Positions 23,975 through 32,702 of a stretch of DNA of 64,000 nt are shown here, piece after piece. The stretch covers positions 3,099,925-3,163,924 of the forward strand of contig OX638322.1 of the NCBI GenBank assembly GCA_951812575.1. The letters are read 5' to 3'. The notes beneath the pieces are model-generated. The model had not been told where the DNA came from, searched no databases, and was given only the letters and a program-made list of their open reading frames with translations. This stretch comes from Candidatus Binatia bacterium (GTDB lineage: Bacteria > Desulfobacterota > Binatia > Bin18). Position numbers and translations under genes: made by a program. Every line of letters begins with the position of its first letter. Within the stretch, counting starts at the first letter, position 1.

Positions 23975-26203
23975 TCAAGAGAAATCTTCCGTACCATGCT
24001 CTCTGAGTGCGGTACCGCTCGACAATGCCTGCATTGACCCAGCGGGACGCCGGAGGCGATAGTCCTGCCCGTTTCGTTGGACCTCAAACACCTCTACGTT
24101 ATTTCGCCCGTGCTGAAACGCCTCTTCGGGCACGAGTGCTGACCAGCGCCCGCGGTCTTTCTCCGCAAGGGACACCCAGGGCTGGGTTACGGCCTGGATA
24201 GTCCCATTTATGGCAACGGCGAGTATCGGAGTCGGAGTGTTCTCGGTAGCGTCTGCATAGAATTGTCCGGTTATGTAGGCCGGAATAAACGCAGCGTGCA
24301 GATCGACATGGGTAAAACCTTCCGGCTGATCTATCGAGACTGCGCTGTGGCGGTCTTGTTCCACTACGAAGGTCTTAATCGGCTTTCCTATCAAGTCCGG
24401 GTAGCGGCCAATGGTAAACAGGCCATTGGGTCGGCTATGGCCTGAACCAAAGTATTCCAACTGTCTTTCGAGTGTTTTTTGGACTTCTTGGCGGAGCGTT
24501 GCAGAAGCAATCTCCATTTGTTTTTTCTCGGTAAAGGAAGTGCTGAAAATTGTTTTCCGCGCTCGGTCCGGGAAAGCAGGGTTAAAGACTGAGTGTCCGT
24601 CCGTAGCTGCCGGCGGGTCAATATCGAGCAGGTCTGCGATAGACGGCAGGATGTCAATTATTTCAACCGTCTGGTCGCTGGCTTTTCCCACTTGTTGGAA
24701 AGGAGCTTTGATAAAAAGCGGAATGGCCATGATATCCTGAGCATTCGTTGGTGTAAGTATCCTTCTGTAATCGCCTGGGCGGAAGCTGACACCATGATCC
24801 GCCGTGACAACAATGAGAGCGGGGTCGTAGAGTCCAGCCGCCTTGAGCTTCCTGAGCAGTTTTCCTAACAGGGTGTCCATAAAGCCGGCCTGAAGAAGAA
24901 ATCGTTGCTGGTTTTGAATGGCCTCCCAGGTGTCATCAGTGCGTTTTCCCTTGTCGAGCCTCGGCAAAACGGACTTAACAGTGTAATGCTTTTCTGAAGG
25001 GAGCATCCTGTATGGGATATGGGGTAGAAGGACGTGCAGGAAAAATAATGTCGGCTGATCAGTCGAACGAATAGAGTCAATAAACTGTAGGAACTGTTGA
25101 GGCCGTTCTATGGGACGTTCGAGGTGAAGGTCTTTCCACAACCATTTATGCAGGCGGGTTCGATTCCTTGTATCCTCCGTCATAGGCTTATCCACAGTTG
25201 TAAAGTTCATCCAGTCATGGGTTATCGAGGGGAGATGTGTCTTCCAAGCATGAGGGGCGAGCAGATGAAGATAGACTATGGAAAGGTCGGTGAGGAGCGA
25301 CTGCATCCGGCCGGGGAGCGTAGTTTGACGGACAATTCCACTACCGCATAAGGATTCCGGACATATCTGGGTGCGGGTTTCGTTCACTTCAAATGTGTAC
25401 GTTCTGCCGAGAAGGGTGAAGAAGTTGAAGGGATAATCTGATGCGCGGGGCATACGAAACCGGTCTGGGTATTGCCCGGTCAACAACGAGGGGACGGCCA
25501 CAACGGTATCTCCACTCACTGTTGTGGCATTGCGGAACCAAGTTGACTGTTCGGCAAGCGCGGCAAAATAAGGGTAGCGGACCGAGTCGATCTGATAATG
25601 CTCGTCCAGCAGAGAGGTCAAGGGAAATTCGTCGAAGACCACCATGACAATGGGCGGTGGATTGTCAATCTCAACCTGCGCAACAGCAACTTCCTTCTGA
25701 GAGAACAGCAGGGCTGAGACCGGAGAGAAGAAGAGAAAGAGGGCCGGAACGAGCACCAGGCCGGGTGAGAGCAGGGTGAAAAACGTCCGTACCACGGGGA
25801 AGCGGTAATAAGCGCTAACCGTGAGCAGGCCAATCAGGGCAGCGCTGCTAACGAGAACAGAACTTGGCATCTGTGGGGCTGCTTGTAAAGCTTGAACTGC
25901 GAGAGCAGCCGAGCCGAGCGCCAGCAGACACAGTAGCAGTCCGAGACTTATCCCTCTGTGAATCCAATTTATCACCCATGCCGGGAGCAGAAGCAGGGCG
26001 GGGAAGCCCAGGAACAGGAGCAGGACAAACAGGATGATATCCAGCGGGGCAGACTGTCGGATGACAAAGAATTCAGCGTGACGAGCCAGGAGGTCAAATA
26101 GCGGCTGCGTAACTGCGAAATTCCACACTATCAGGAAGTGCAGACTGCATAGTGCAAGCCCTGGGTATCGGGATATGGGGGCGGATGCTTGATGCTGGTT
26201 CAT
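23975..26203 (-). CDS. Membrane-anchored sulfatase/alkaline-phosphatase superfamily protein
   Basis: A 742-residue protein. Residues 1-170 hold about five membrane helices; the rest is a periplasmic sulfatase-like domain. VVFDEFPLTSLLDE is the first metal-site motif, DTVVAVPSLLTGQYP corresponds to the nucleophile region (Thr/Ser rather than the Cys of true sulfatases), and VVTADHGVSFRPGD is the final DHG metal motif. The family includes phosphoethanolamine and phosphoglycerol transferases, so transfer of a phospho-group to a surface glycan is likelier than sulfate hydrolysis. It lies 14 bases after the methyltransferase gene in the same direction. Confidence 0.78.
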   Translation of the reverse strand: MNQHQASAPISRYPGLALCSLHFLIVWNFAVTQPLFDLLARHAEFFVIRQSAPLDIILFVLLLFLGFPALLLLPAWVINWIHRGISLGLLLCLLALGSAALAVQALQAAPQMPSSVLVSSAALIGLLTVSAYYRFPVVRTFFTLLSPGLVLVPALFLFFSPVSALLFSQKEVAVAQVEIDNPPPIVMVVFDEFPLTSLLDEHYQIDSVRYPYFAALAEQSTWFRNATTVSGDTVVAVPSLLTGQYPDRFRMPRASDYPFNFFTLLGRTYTFEVNETRTQICPESLCGSGIVRQTTLPGRMQSLLTDLSIVYLHLLAPHAWKTHLPSITHDWMNFTTVDKPMTEDTRNRTRLHKWLWKDLHLERPIERPQQFLQFIDSIRSTDQPTLFFLHVLLPHIPYRMLPSEKHYTVKSVLPRLDKGKRTDDTWEAIQNQQRFLLQAGFMDTLLGKLLRKLKAAGLYDPALIVVTADHGVSFRPGDYRRILTPTNAQDIMAIPLFIKAPFQQVGKASDQTVEIIDILPSIADLLDIDPPAATDGHSVFNPAFPDRARKTIFSTSFTEKKQMEIASATLRQEVQKTLERQLEYFGSGHSRPNGLFTIGRYPDLIGKPIKTFVVEQDRHSAVSIDQPEGFTHVDLHAAFIPAYITGQFYADATENTPTPILAVAINGTIQAVTQPWVSLAEKDRGRWSALVPEEAFQHGRNNVEVFEVQRNGQDYRLRRPAGSMQALSSGTALREHGTEDFS

Positions 26204-26217
26204 CTATACTCGGGCGA

Positions 26218-27630
26218 CTATGCCTGTTTGCTCCGCGCGTAGTAGAGTATGCGCGTGCCTGATGCGAGTGTCTCTTGCCGGTCAATTTCAAAGACATCCG
26301 CCAGGCAGCGCTCGAAATATCCCAGGTCATAGTCCGTGTAGTGATCGGCCTTATGCCGCAGCAGGGTCTGAACCATGGGGTCGTCGCGGGTGACGAACTC
26401 AATCACCAGCGCCGTGCCGAGACTCGCCAGCCAAGAGACGAATTCCCTGAGCGGAATATGGGCACTGATGACCACATGGTGGAGCAGGGCCAGGCAGAGG
26501 GTCAGGTCGGGTTTGCCGCGTGCAACGAGTGCCTTCCGTTCTTGCCCACGCCAACCGCAATTTGGAGCGGGGTCGGCCACATTGCCGATGAGGGGCAGAA
26601 CGTTGGGGGAGTGCTCCTGCTTGAGGGCGCAATAGAGGCGGTCAACCGCCAGAGCATCGATATCCATCGCCAGTACGTAGTCGGCATTTTCTGCGGCAAT
26701 GCGCGAGAACGTGCCAGTATTGCAGCCCAGGTCCCAGACAAGATTCCAGCGCCGGGAATGAGTGATACGCCGCACAAAATCGGCCTTCTGGTGTTGCTCA
26801 CTTTCCGTGTAGGGGAGGGCTTCGGTATAGTCGGACCAGGTTGAGCGCGTCTGCTGCCAGGTCAGTTGAGCCACGAGTTTCCGGAGCCGGCTGACATTGG
26901 CCTGAATCAACGCCTTATGAAAGCCGGCCTGACGTAAATCTTTTTTGAGATTGTGCTCTGTCCGGGCGTACGAGGCTTGAGCTTTGGCCTGGAGAACGAC
27001 ATGCGACAGCACGCCCGGTCGGAGCAGGTCTCTGAGCGACATGAGGTGGGCGCACTGGGCCGGCTCAATGCCTTCCAGATTGCCACGCAGCCAGGGCTGA
27101 AAGGGGATATCTTTGTAGGCTTGCAGAAAGAGCGGGTAGAGAAACAACTGGCAGAACTGGCGATAGCCGACCCACGGCTCGCCGGGTCGCAACCGCTCGA
27201 ACGAGGGAATATCGATAAAGACCGGCTGGCTGCCGGACCATTGGATATTGAAGGGCGTGGCGTCTTTGAGCGTCATGTCGACGTTCAGGGCAGCGGCCTG
27301 AAGGTCAAGGGTCAGTCGGGCGGCATCCTGCAACATGCTGAATGGCCACTCGTAGGGATAGGAGATAAACGGAATGGCCTGGTGTTTGAGAATAACGGAC
27401 CAGTGTGCATCCCATTGTCCGGCGTGGGGTGAAGCGTCTGTGGGCTCAACCTGCTCGGTTCGGACAATTTTCCCTTCGGCCATGAATTGTTGGAAGAATG
27501 GCTGGGCCTTGAGGACTTCCCACTCTTGAGCGGCATGGGTATTGAGGCCGCGCAGCACCGCGCCGTCCTGGTAAAAGACCCGGCTGGTCCGGTCGCGGAA
27601 TGAGCCCGGCTCAAGGTGGGAAGCGGCCAT
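26218..27630 (-). CDS. NoeA-like class I methyltransferase
   Basis: A 470-residue protein. The N-terminal 250 residues resemble the accessory region of NoeA-type nodulation methyltransferases (PSFERLRPGEPWVGYRQFCQ). The C-terminal half is a SAM domain with WDLGCNTGTFSRIAAENA as motif I, LAMDIDALAVDRLY as motif II and LTLCLALLHHVVIS as motif III. Such proteins are common in polysaccharide loci next to sulfatase-like proteins and a small YLDPGSGS membrane protein, exactly as here. The substrate is unknown. Confidence 0.8.
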   Translation of the reverse strand: MAASHLEPGSFRDRTSRVFYQDGAVLRGLNTHAAQEWEVLKAQPFFQQFMAEGKIVRTEQVEPTDASPHAGQWDAHWSVILKHQAIPFISYPYEWPFSMLQDAARLTLDLQAAALNVDMTLKDATPFNIQWSGSQPVFIDIPSFERLRPGEPWVGYRQFCQLFLYPLFLQAYKDIPFQPWLRGNLEGIEPAQCAHLMSLRDLLRPGVLSHVVLQAKAQASYARTEHNLKKDLRQAGFHKALIQANVSRLRKLVAQLTWQQTRSTWSDYTEALPYTESEQHQKADFVRRITHSRRWNLVWDLGCNTGTFSRIAAENADYVLAMDIDALAVDRLYCALKQEHSPNVLPLIGNVADPAPNCGWRGQERKALVARGKPDLTLCLALLHHVVISAHIPLREFVSWLASLGTALVIEFVTRDDPMVQTLLRHKADHYTDYDLGYFERCLADVFEIDRQETLASGTRILYYARSKQA

Positions 27631-27650
27631 GCTGGTATGAGTCTGAATGG

Positions 27651-27682
27651 GCGGATAAGAAGAGACAAGGCCCCTTATCCGC
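27651..27682. repeat. Inverted repeat between the small membrane protein and the methyltransferase genes
   Basis: GCGGATAAG and CTTATCCGC with a 14-base loop lie just after the stop of the 27684 gene in transcription order. There is no T-run; it could attenuate or protect the mRNA. Confidence 0.5.
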
Positions 27683-27683
27683 T

Positions 27684-27950
27684 CTACTGTGGGCCATCAG
27701 AGGAGTCTGAGGTCGAGAGGGAGGTCGAATTCGTTTCCGACTCGCTTTCCTCCTGTGGGGAATGTCTACCAAAGAGGCCAAGCAGGCGGTGCCAGTAGAG
27801 TTTGGCGATGACCGCCAGGCCGGCCAGTCCGCCAAGGACGAGTTGGAGCAGCATGCTGCCACTGCCCGGGTCGAGATAGGCAAATGCCACAGAAGGCGCT
27901 ATCAGACTGAGGAACAGAACAATGAGAATGAGATACCCAAATCGGTGCAC
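27684..27950 (-). CDS. Small membrane protein of glycan loci (YLDPGSGS type)
   Basis: An 88-residue protein with two hydrophobic helices separated by AYLDPGSGSMLLQLVLGGLA, a motif seen in short proteins beside NoeA-like methyltransferases and sulfatase-like transferases. The tail is Ser/Glu-rich and cytoplasmic by charge. It starts with GTG at 27950, supported by GGAGGGAG seven to eight bases upstream. It is the first gene of the three-gene minus-strand group. The function is unknown. Confidence 0.7.
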   Translation of the reverse strand: MHRFGYLILIVLFLSLIAPSVAFAYLDPGSGSMLLQLVLGGLAGLAVIAKLYWHRLLGLFGRHSPQEESESETNSTSLSTSDSSDGPQ

Positions 27951-28125
27951 GTGTTACTCCCTCCGTATGTCGCACGATTCGTATATTTTTCACGGACACG
28001 TAACGCGCCTGTCATAACCGATCCTGGTTGTTTTCTCAATGGCGCGGGCAGGAGGGTTCTTCCCTCAAAGCGGGAGTATCGGTACGAAGTGGATGTAAAG
28101 AGACGGCTGAAAGAGGCTGTAGAAC

Positions 28126-29478
28126 ATGCGTATTGTCCAGGTCGTCAACGGTTTGCCGCCGGAATATCTGGGAGGGACCGAAACCTACGCCGCCACTCTT
28201 GCCCGGGAGCTGGCGCGGCAGGGTCACGCCGTCTCGGTTTTTGCGCGGCGCGAAAACGCACAGCAACCTGAGTACGAGGTGGAAACAACGACGACCGACC
28301 AGGTTGAGCTCAGCCGTATCAACCATACCCTACGGGGGAGCACGAGCTTTGCCGACAGCTATCAAAACGACACCGTTGCCGCCCGTTTTGGACAGATGCT
28401 GGATCGTTTCCAGCCCGACATCGTCCATTTCCAGCACTTGGTCTACCTGTCCACAACGTGTGTGCGAGAGGCGGTTCAGCGTCAGATTCCGGTGGTGATG
28501 ACGCTGCACGACTACTGGCTCATCTGCCAGCGCGGCCGGTTTCTGAAACCTGATTTATCGGTCTGTTCCGGCCAGACCGACGCCGGCTGCGCCCAGTGTT
28601 TCCACCACTTGCTCGATCCAAAGATGTCGGTCCTCTATGGCTGGCTGAAACCGCTCCTGGGTCAGCAGTCCTGGCTCAGAGAGCGGGCGCGGCGTTGGTA
28701 CGGTAAACGTGCCGGTTCCCAGTCCGTCTCGCTCGCGGCCCGGCAACAGATTCAGGCCCGTATGGCCCATATTCGGACGCTGTGTGAGTCGGTGTCGCTG
28801 TTTTTAGCGCCGTCGCGCTTCCTGCGCGAGCAGTTTGTGGCGTTTGGGATACCGCCAGAGAAGATTCTGTTTCACGAGTGTGGCTTGCAGACCGACGCCA
28901 TTCAGCCCGCCCCGAAAGCGCTTGCTCCTCAGAAAACCAGGGGCAAGCGGCCCATCGTCTTTGGCTATATCGGCGTTGTGGACCCGGTGAAGGGCGTCCA
29001 GCTGCTGGTCGAAGCCTTTCAGACCCTGCCCCAGGCAGAGTTACGTCTCTATGGCGGCGAGGCGGCCTATGCGCCCTATCCGGACGAGAAGCGTTTCCGC
29101 TCGCGGTTGGCCAGCTCGGCCCGTATTCGGTGCATGGGCCGCTACGAGCAGCATGAACTCGGGCGCATTCTGGCTGAGGTGGATGTCGTCGTCGTGCCTT
29201 CGATCTGGTATGAAAATGCGCCGCTGGTGATTCGGGAAGCCTTTCTGGCCCATACCCCGGTGATTACGGCCGATTTTGGCGGCATGCGCGAGTGGGTAAC
29301 GGACGGTGTGAACGGGCTTCTCTTTGAGCCGCGTAATATCGCTGACCTGCGGCAAAAGATGAGGCGTTTTATTACCGAACCGACTTTGGTCGCCCGGCTC
29401 TCCCGGGCATTCCCCGCGGTCCGGTCGATTCGCGCCGACGCCGCCCTGCTCGCACGACTCTATCGGCGGCTTTTGTAG
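28126..29478 (+). CDS. Family 4 glycosyltransferase
   Basis: A 450-residue GT-B enzyme. The N-terminal acceptor domain starts MRIVQVVNGLPPEYLGGTET. A Cys-containing insert (CSGQTDAGCAQC) is typical of GT4 enzymes of glycan clusters. The donor domain has IVFGYIGVVDPVKGVQLLVE and VVPSIWYENAPLVIREAFLA, the EX7E-type motif. A truncated second copy of its 3' half lies at 59083-59754. The gene ends 130 bases before the T3SS operon. Nothing shows that it belongs to that system, but it has been duplicated along with it. Confidence 0.88.
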   Translation: MRIVQVVNGLPPEYLGGTETYAATLARELARQGHAVSVFARRENAQQPEYEVETTTTDQVELSRINHTLRGSTSFADSYQNDTVAARFGQMLDRFQPDIVHFQHLVYLSTTCVREAVQRQIPVVMTLHDYWLICQRGRFLKPDLSVCSGQTDAGCAQCFHHLLDPKMSVLYGWLKPLLGQQSWLRERARRWYGKRAGSQSVSLAARQQIQARMAHIRTLCESVSLFLAPSRFLREQFVAFGIPPEKILFHECGLQTDAIQPAPKALAPQKTRGKRPIVFGYIGVVDPVKGVQLLVEAFQTLPQAELRLYGGEAAYAPYPDEKRFRSRLASSARIRCMGRYEQHELGRILAEVDVVVVPSIWYENAPLVIREAFLAHTPVITADFGGMREWVTDGVNGLLFEPRNIADLRQKMRRFITEPTLVARLSRAFPAVRSIRADAALLARLYRRLL

Positions 29479-29496
29479 GTCAGGTTGCTCCTACTC

Positions 29497-29525
29497 TTGA
29501 AAAGCGGACAGTATGTATGTAATAT
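29497..29525 (+). promoter_or_regulatory. Sigma70-type promoter of the first T3SS operon
   Basis: TTGAAA (29497-29502), 17 bases, TAATAT (29520-29525), giving an untranslated leader of about 80 bases before the ATG at 29610. The corresponding region of copy B is altered. Confidence 0.55.
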
Positions 29526-29609
29526 GGCCAATATATGATTTAACCTGTTCGCAGCGAGGGGTTGGATTTGCAGACAGTTCCCCGGCCATTACCCAAAGGA
29601 GATTTGACC

Positions 29610-30635
29610 ATGCCACCCATTGATAATATTTCCTCCAATGTTCCTCCTATCGTGAATCGCGACCTGGATTCGCCGGAAGTGAGTGGGAAAACGCACGTCC
29701 ACAATCCATCGTATGATGCTGGGGACCTTCCGCCCGGTGCCGTCACAAGAAGCGTGTCGTCACCTCCGCCACCGTTGGGCAAAGTGAACGCTGAAAAAGC
29801 GTCTTTGGCGCTTAACACCATCTCCGAGAACGTGGCATTTGATTACAGCGAGCTTGCCGCGACGTTGATCAAATTGAACAATGAAGCAGAAAAAGAATCG
29901 AGAGATCAAGTCATTGAGGACATCACGAGTGTTGCGGATGAAATGAATCAGTCGGCGAAAGACCTTGAATCAAGCGCCGGTCTGGCCCTCGCTAGCGGCA
30001 TTGTTTCCGGCTCTGCGGCAATTGTTTCCGGAGGTATCAGCGTTGCCGGCGGAGCCAAGAGTTTCAAGCTGACGACTGAAGCGCCGACCTCCGAAGCGCC
30101 GACACCCAAAGCGCCGGCACCCGAAGCGCCGACACCCGAAGCGCCGGAGACGACACTGGAGTCGAGCACTGAGCTGACCTCCGAAGCGCCGGAGACGCCA
30201 CTAGAGTCGAGCACTGAACCGCTGATCTCCGAAGCGCCTGAGACGCCACTGGAGTCGGACTCTGAAGTGCCTCCCGAAGAGCCTGAGACGCCACCAGAGC
30301 GAGACTCTGAAACGCTTGCCAAGGTGAAAGAGCAAAGCCGCGTCATGGTGATATCGCAAAAAGCCCAGAGTATTTCATTGAAAACCCAGGGCTACTCCCA
30401 GCTCGTCTCGGGTACCGGTCAGATCGCCAGTTCAGGACTCAAGTTTGGGGCGGATCAGATGCAGGCAAAAAGTAAGAGAGACGACGCTCTTACTGAACGC
30501 CGGCGTGCCAACTTGGAGCGCGAACGCCAATATGCGGACAATCTGCACAAATCTGCTCAGGACATGCAGCAATCCTTCAAAGATTTGCTGCAAATGGAAC
30601 ACCAGACCAGCTCGGGGATATTTGCACGCGTGTAA
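29610..30635 (+). CDS. sctB: Putative T3SS translocon pore protein, SctB (YopD/IpaC) type, copy A
   Basis: A 341-residue protein with AAGGAG before ATG 29610. No export signal other than a Ser/Pro/Asn-rich N-terminus, as in T3SS substrates. One moderately hydrophobic, Gly/Ser/Ala-rich segment (about residues 124-150, GLALASGIVSGSAAIVSGG) is followed by a Pro/Glu repeat region (about 155-235; EAPTSEAPTPKAPAPEAPTP type) and a charged coiled-coil to the C-terminus. A single hydrophobic segment plus a C-terminal coiled-coil fits the minor pore subunit. Family similarity is weak, so the name is inferred from architecture and from its place before the gatekeeper gene. Confidence 0.55.
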   Translation: MPPIDNISSNVPPIVNRDLDSPEVSGKTHVHNPSYDAGDLPPGAVTRSVSSPPPPLGKVNAEKASLALNTISENVAFDYSELAATLIKLNNEAEKESRDQVIEDITSVADEMNQSAKDLESSAGLALASGIVSGSAAIVSGGISVAGGAKSFKLTTEAPTSEAPTPKAPAPEAPTPEAPETTLESSTELTSEAPETPLESSTEPLISEAPETPLESDSEVPPEEPETPPERDSETLAKVKEQSRVMVISQKAQSISLKTQGYSQLVSGTGQIASSGLKFGADQMQAKSKRDDALTERRRANLERERQYADNLHKSAQDMQQSFKDLLQMEHQTSSGIFARV

Positions 30636-30663
30636 CCACGAGTAATGCTGGAGTTGTGACCCT

Positions 30664-31800
30664 ATGAGCAATTTCATTGACTCTGTCGGGCAGGCCAACC
30701 AAGGCCCCCCCTCTACTCCGGGCCCTGCGACGCGGCAGGGTCTGGAGAGCAGCAATTATCGTGGGCAGAGCATAACGCGTTCCCATGATCCTATTGGGGA
30801 ATTGGAGGATGCCGCCGAAGAACTGACTTTCGGCCAGAGCGAGCGTGTCGAGGACAAGTTATCCAAACGCAAGATCAAGGGGAGAGCCGGACTCAAGACC
30901 TTTGCGATGGAGCAGGCTGAAAAATATCTGAAGCAGGTCCCGGACCTTGAGCGCAATAAAAAGCTCAGTGATTTTGTCAAAACAGTTCTGGGAGAAGGCG
31001 CTCAGGCAACGCCCGAAAAGCTGCGTCAAGGTGCCAGAGAGTTTTCTTCGGACGCGACGCATCAGTTTCTTGCCTTGTCGTACGCACACGAGCAGGCGAA
31101 AATAGAACACGCCGACCCGAAGCTGTTATCCGCGTTGGAACAGACTATTGAGCAACTGCAAGCGGAAGAAGCCCCTGCTATCCAGGCGGGATTGAACGTC
31201 TCCACGGTTGCCAACAGTTTTTCTGAAAGCGGTTTGAGTGATACGCAACAACTGCGCGATTTGTATCGTGACGTTGTGCTTGACTACGGCACCGTCCAGG
31301 AAGCGTACACGAAAGTCGTTGCGCAGTATGAGGACAGAAAATTTCCGGAAGCGGTCAATTTTCTTCTCAAGTCTCTGTCAGCCGACCTGGGCGCGAGCAC
31401 GCACTCCATATCCAAGGTTCGGCTGAAACAGATTATGGATGATATGTACCAGTTGAAGTCCTTAAACAGCATGTACGACGAGTGCCAGGCGTTGCTGGAC
31501 CGTGTACGGCATCGGTATGTGGCTGTGCCGGAAAGCGTGGGAACGCACGATCTGATGAAAGAATTGCTCACCGCGCAAGACCGGGGATGGCAGGGCGAAG
31601 GTGTTTTCACCGCGCTCCCGGGTAAACTTGGTATCTCCGGTAGCGAGCCGGGAATCTATTTTCTCCAGGGATTCAAGGAAGTCGTTCGGCTGGTCCCGCT
31701 TAAAGTGTTTAATAGCGATCCTGTGAAACGCGAGCGATTGTTGCAGTCCGTGCAGCAATCCTTAGATACCTTGATCGATAATGAGTATGCAGACGAATAA
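30664..31800 (+). CDS. sctW: T3SS gatekeeper SctW (YopN-TyeA fusion), copy A
   Basis: A 378-residue all-helical protein whose length equals YopN plus TyeA joined. The N-terminus is a disordered secretion signal, and residues about 60-290 are the HrpJ/YopN-like helical domain (FAMEQAEKYLKQVPDLERN; SALEQTIEQLQAEEAPAIQ). Residues about 295-378 are TyeA-like (LMKELLTAQDRGWQGEGVF; FLQGFKEVVRLVPLKVF). It plugs the export gate until host contact and sets the order of translocator and effector release. The next gene starts 20 bases before its stop. Confidence 0.85.
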   Translation: MSNFIDSVGQANQGPPSTPGPATRQGLESSNYRGQSITRSHDPIGELEDAAEELTFGQSERVEDKLSKRKIKGRAGLKTFAMEQAEKYLKQVPDLERNKKLSDFVKTVLGEGAQATPEKLRQGAREFSSDATHQFLALSYAHEQAKIEHADPKLLSALEQTIEQLQAEEAPAIQAGLNVSTVANSFSESGLSDTQQLRDLYRDVVLDYGTVQEAYTKVVAQYEDRKFPEAVNFLLKSLSADLGASTHSISKVRLKQIMDDMYQLKSLNSMYDECQALLDRVRHRYVAVPESVGTHDLMKELLTAQDRGWQGEGVFTALPGKLGISGSEPGIYFLQGFKEVVRLVPLKVFNSDPVKRERLLQSVQQSLDTLIDNEYADE

Positions 31801-32176
31801 CACGGCCTCTGCGTGGTGGAACGAAGCCCTTGCGGAATTCAGTCGCGCCCTGGGCTTTGAAGGGCTCACTGGTGACACCTCTGCGGTGTATAATTTTGTG
31901 ATCGGGGATAATGAGTATTTGCTTGACATAGAATGCTCTGCCGAAGAAGTGGTCCTGGCGCTTTTCCGGGAGGTGGCCTTGCGGCAGGCGGAAGAAAAAA
32001 TGCTCTCCCTGCTGCGGCAGTGTCATTTCGACAACTACCTCCCTTTTCTTGTTCAGGTCGGTTTGAAGGACGATGCCATCCTGGTGCTAGCGATTCGTCT
32101 GGATAAGTCGAACGCGAATCAAATGAACAACGCGTTTGACTTTCTGTGCAAACTCTATGAGGACGCGGGGTGTTAA
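31781..32176 (+). CDS. Class I T3SS chaperone, SycN/CesT-like, copy A
   Basis: A 131-residue acidic alpha/beta protein with the class I chaperone pattern: an N-terminal helix (WWNEALAEFSRALGFEGL), a beta-sheet with VYNFVIGDNEYLLDIE, and a C-terminal helix (NNAFDFLCKLYEDAGC). It lies between the gatekeeper and SctX genes, where Ysc systems have SycN, a chaperone for YopN. It overlaps sctW by 20 bases, so the two are probably co-translated. Confidence 0.7.
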   Translation: MSMQTNNTASAWWNEALAEFSRALGFEGLTGDTSAVYNFVIGDNEYLLDIECSAEEVVLALFREVALRQAEEKMLSLLRQCHFDNYLPFLVQVGLKDDAILVLAIRLDKSNANQMNNAFDFLCKLYEDAGC

Positions 32177-32219
32177 GCCTGGGCTGGCCTGGAGGCGAAT
32201 AGCATAAAAAGAGCGAGCG

Positions 32220-32303
32220 ATGAGCGGCTGCCGTGTTTGCGCCGTATGCAAAGAGGGACGGGGAAATCGCGTTGTCGCGCTAACAAGCGAGAGGAAGAAT
32301 TGA
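32220..32303 (+). CDS. Cys-rich 27-residue frame ahead of sctX, copy A
   Basis: MSGCRVCAVCKEGRGNRVVA followed by seven residues, with a CxxCxxC motif. It fills the 128-base gap between the SycN-like gene and sctX, and its TGA ends one base before the sctX ATG. It is the same in both copies. It could be a leader peptide for coupled translation or chance; the ribosome site is poor. Confidence 0.3.
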   Translation: MSGCRVCAVCKEGRGNRVVALTSERKN

Positions 32304-32304
32304 G

Positions 32305-32685
32305 ATGGCAGTTTCTCTGAACACGGGTATTGAAGGGATTTCTTATCAAAGCTACGGCACAACTCGAATCGGCGACTTTCCGCACACGAAGACGTATCTG
32401 CCGCTCAGCGCGCCCATCCATTCTCATCTCGATGAGGTGCTTGATCTGTACGCCAGCGATCGAATCCTTATGGGTGCTGTTACGCCACAGATTCCCGACA
32501 GGGAAGTGACCATTCCTTCTAACTATGCCCGCTTGTTTCGAGAGATTGAGGTGATCAGCGCCCGGCATAAACCCGTGAACGATCAGGACAGGCAAACCCT
32601 ACAAGCAGCGCAAGCCTTGTTTTCCACGATGAGAGGCAATTTTGAGAATTTGAACCTGGGCCGTGACGCCTTGATCCGGGGATAG
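32305..32685 (+). CDS. sctX: T3SS protein SctX (YscX-like), copy A
   Basis: A 126-residue protein. Identification rests on position (gatekeeper, SycN, X, Y, SctV as in the Yersinia virA operon), length (YscX is 122) and a weak pattern: a Pro-rich centre, SHLDEVLDLYA, and a C-terminal helix DRQTLQAAQALFSTMRGNF. YscX is an early export substrate that binds YscY and SctV and is required for needle assembly in the Ysc family only, so its presence classifies this system. GAGGAAG lies before the ATG. Confidence 0.65.
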   Translation: MAVSLNTGIEGISYQSYGTTRIGDFPHTKTYLPLSAPIHSHLDEVLDLYASDRILMGAVTPQIPDREVTIPSNYARLFREIEVISARHKPVNDQDRQTLQAAQALFSTMRGNFENLNLGRDALIRG

Positions 32686-32702
32686 TCTGTGACGGATGAA
32701 AG

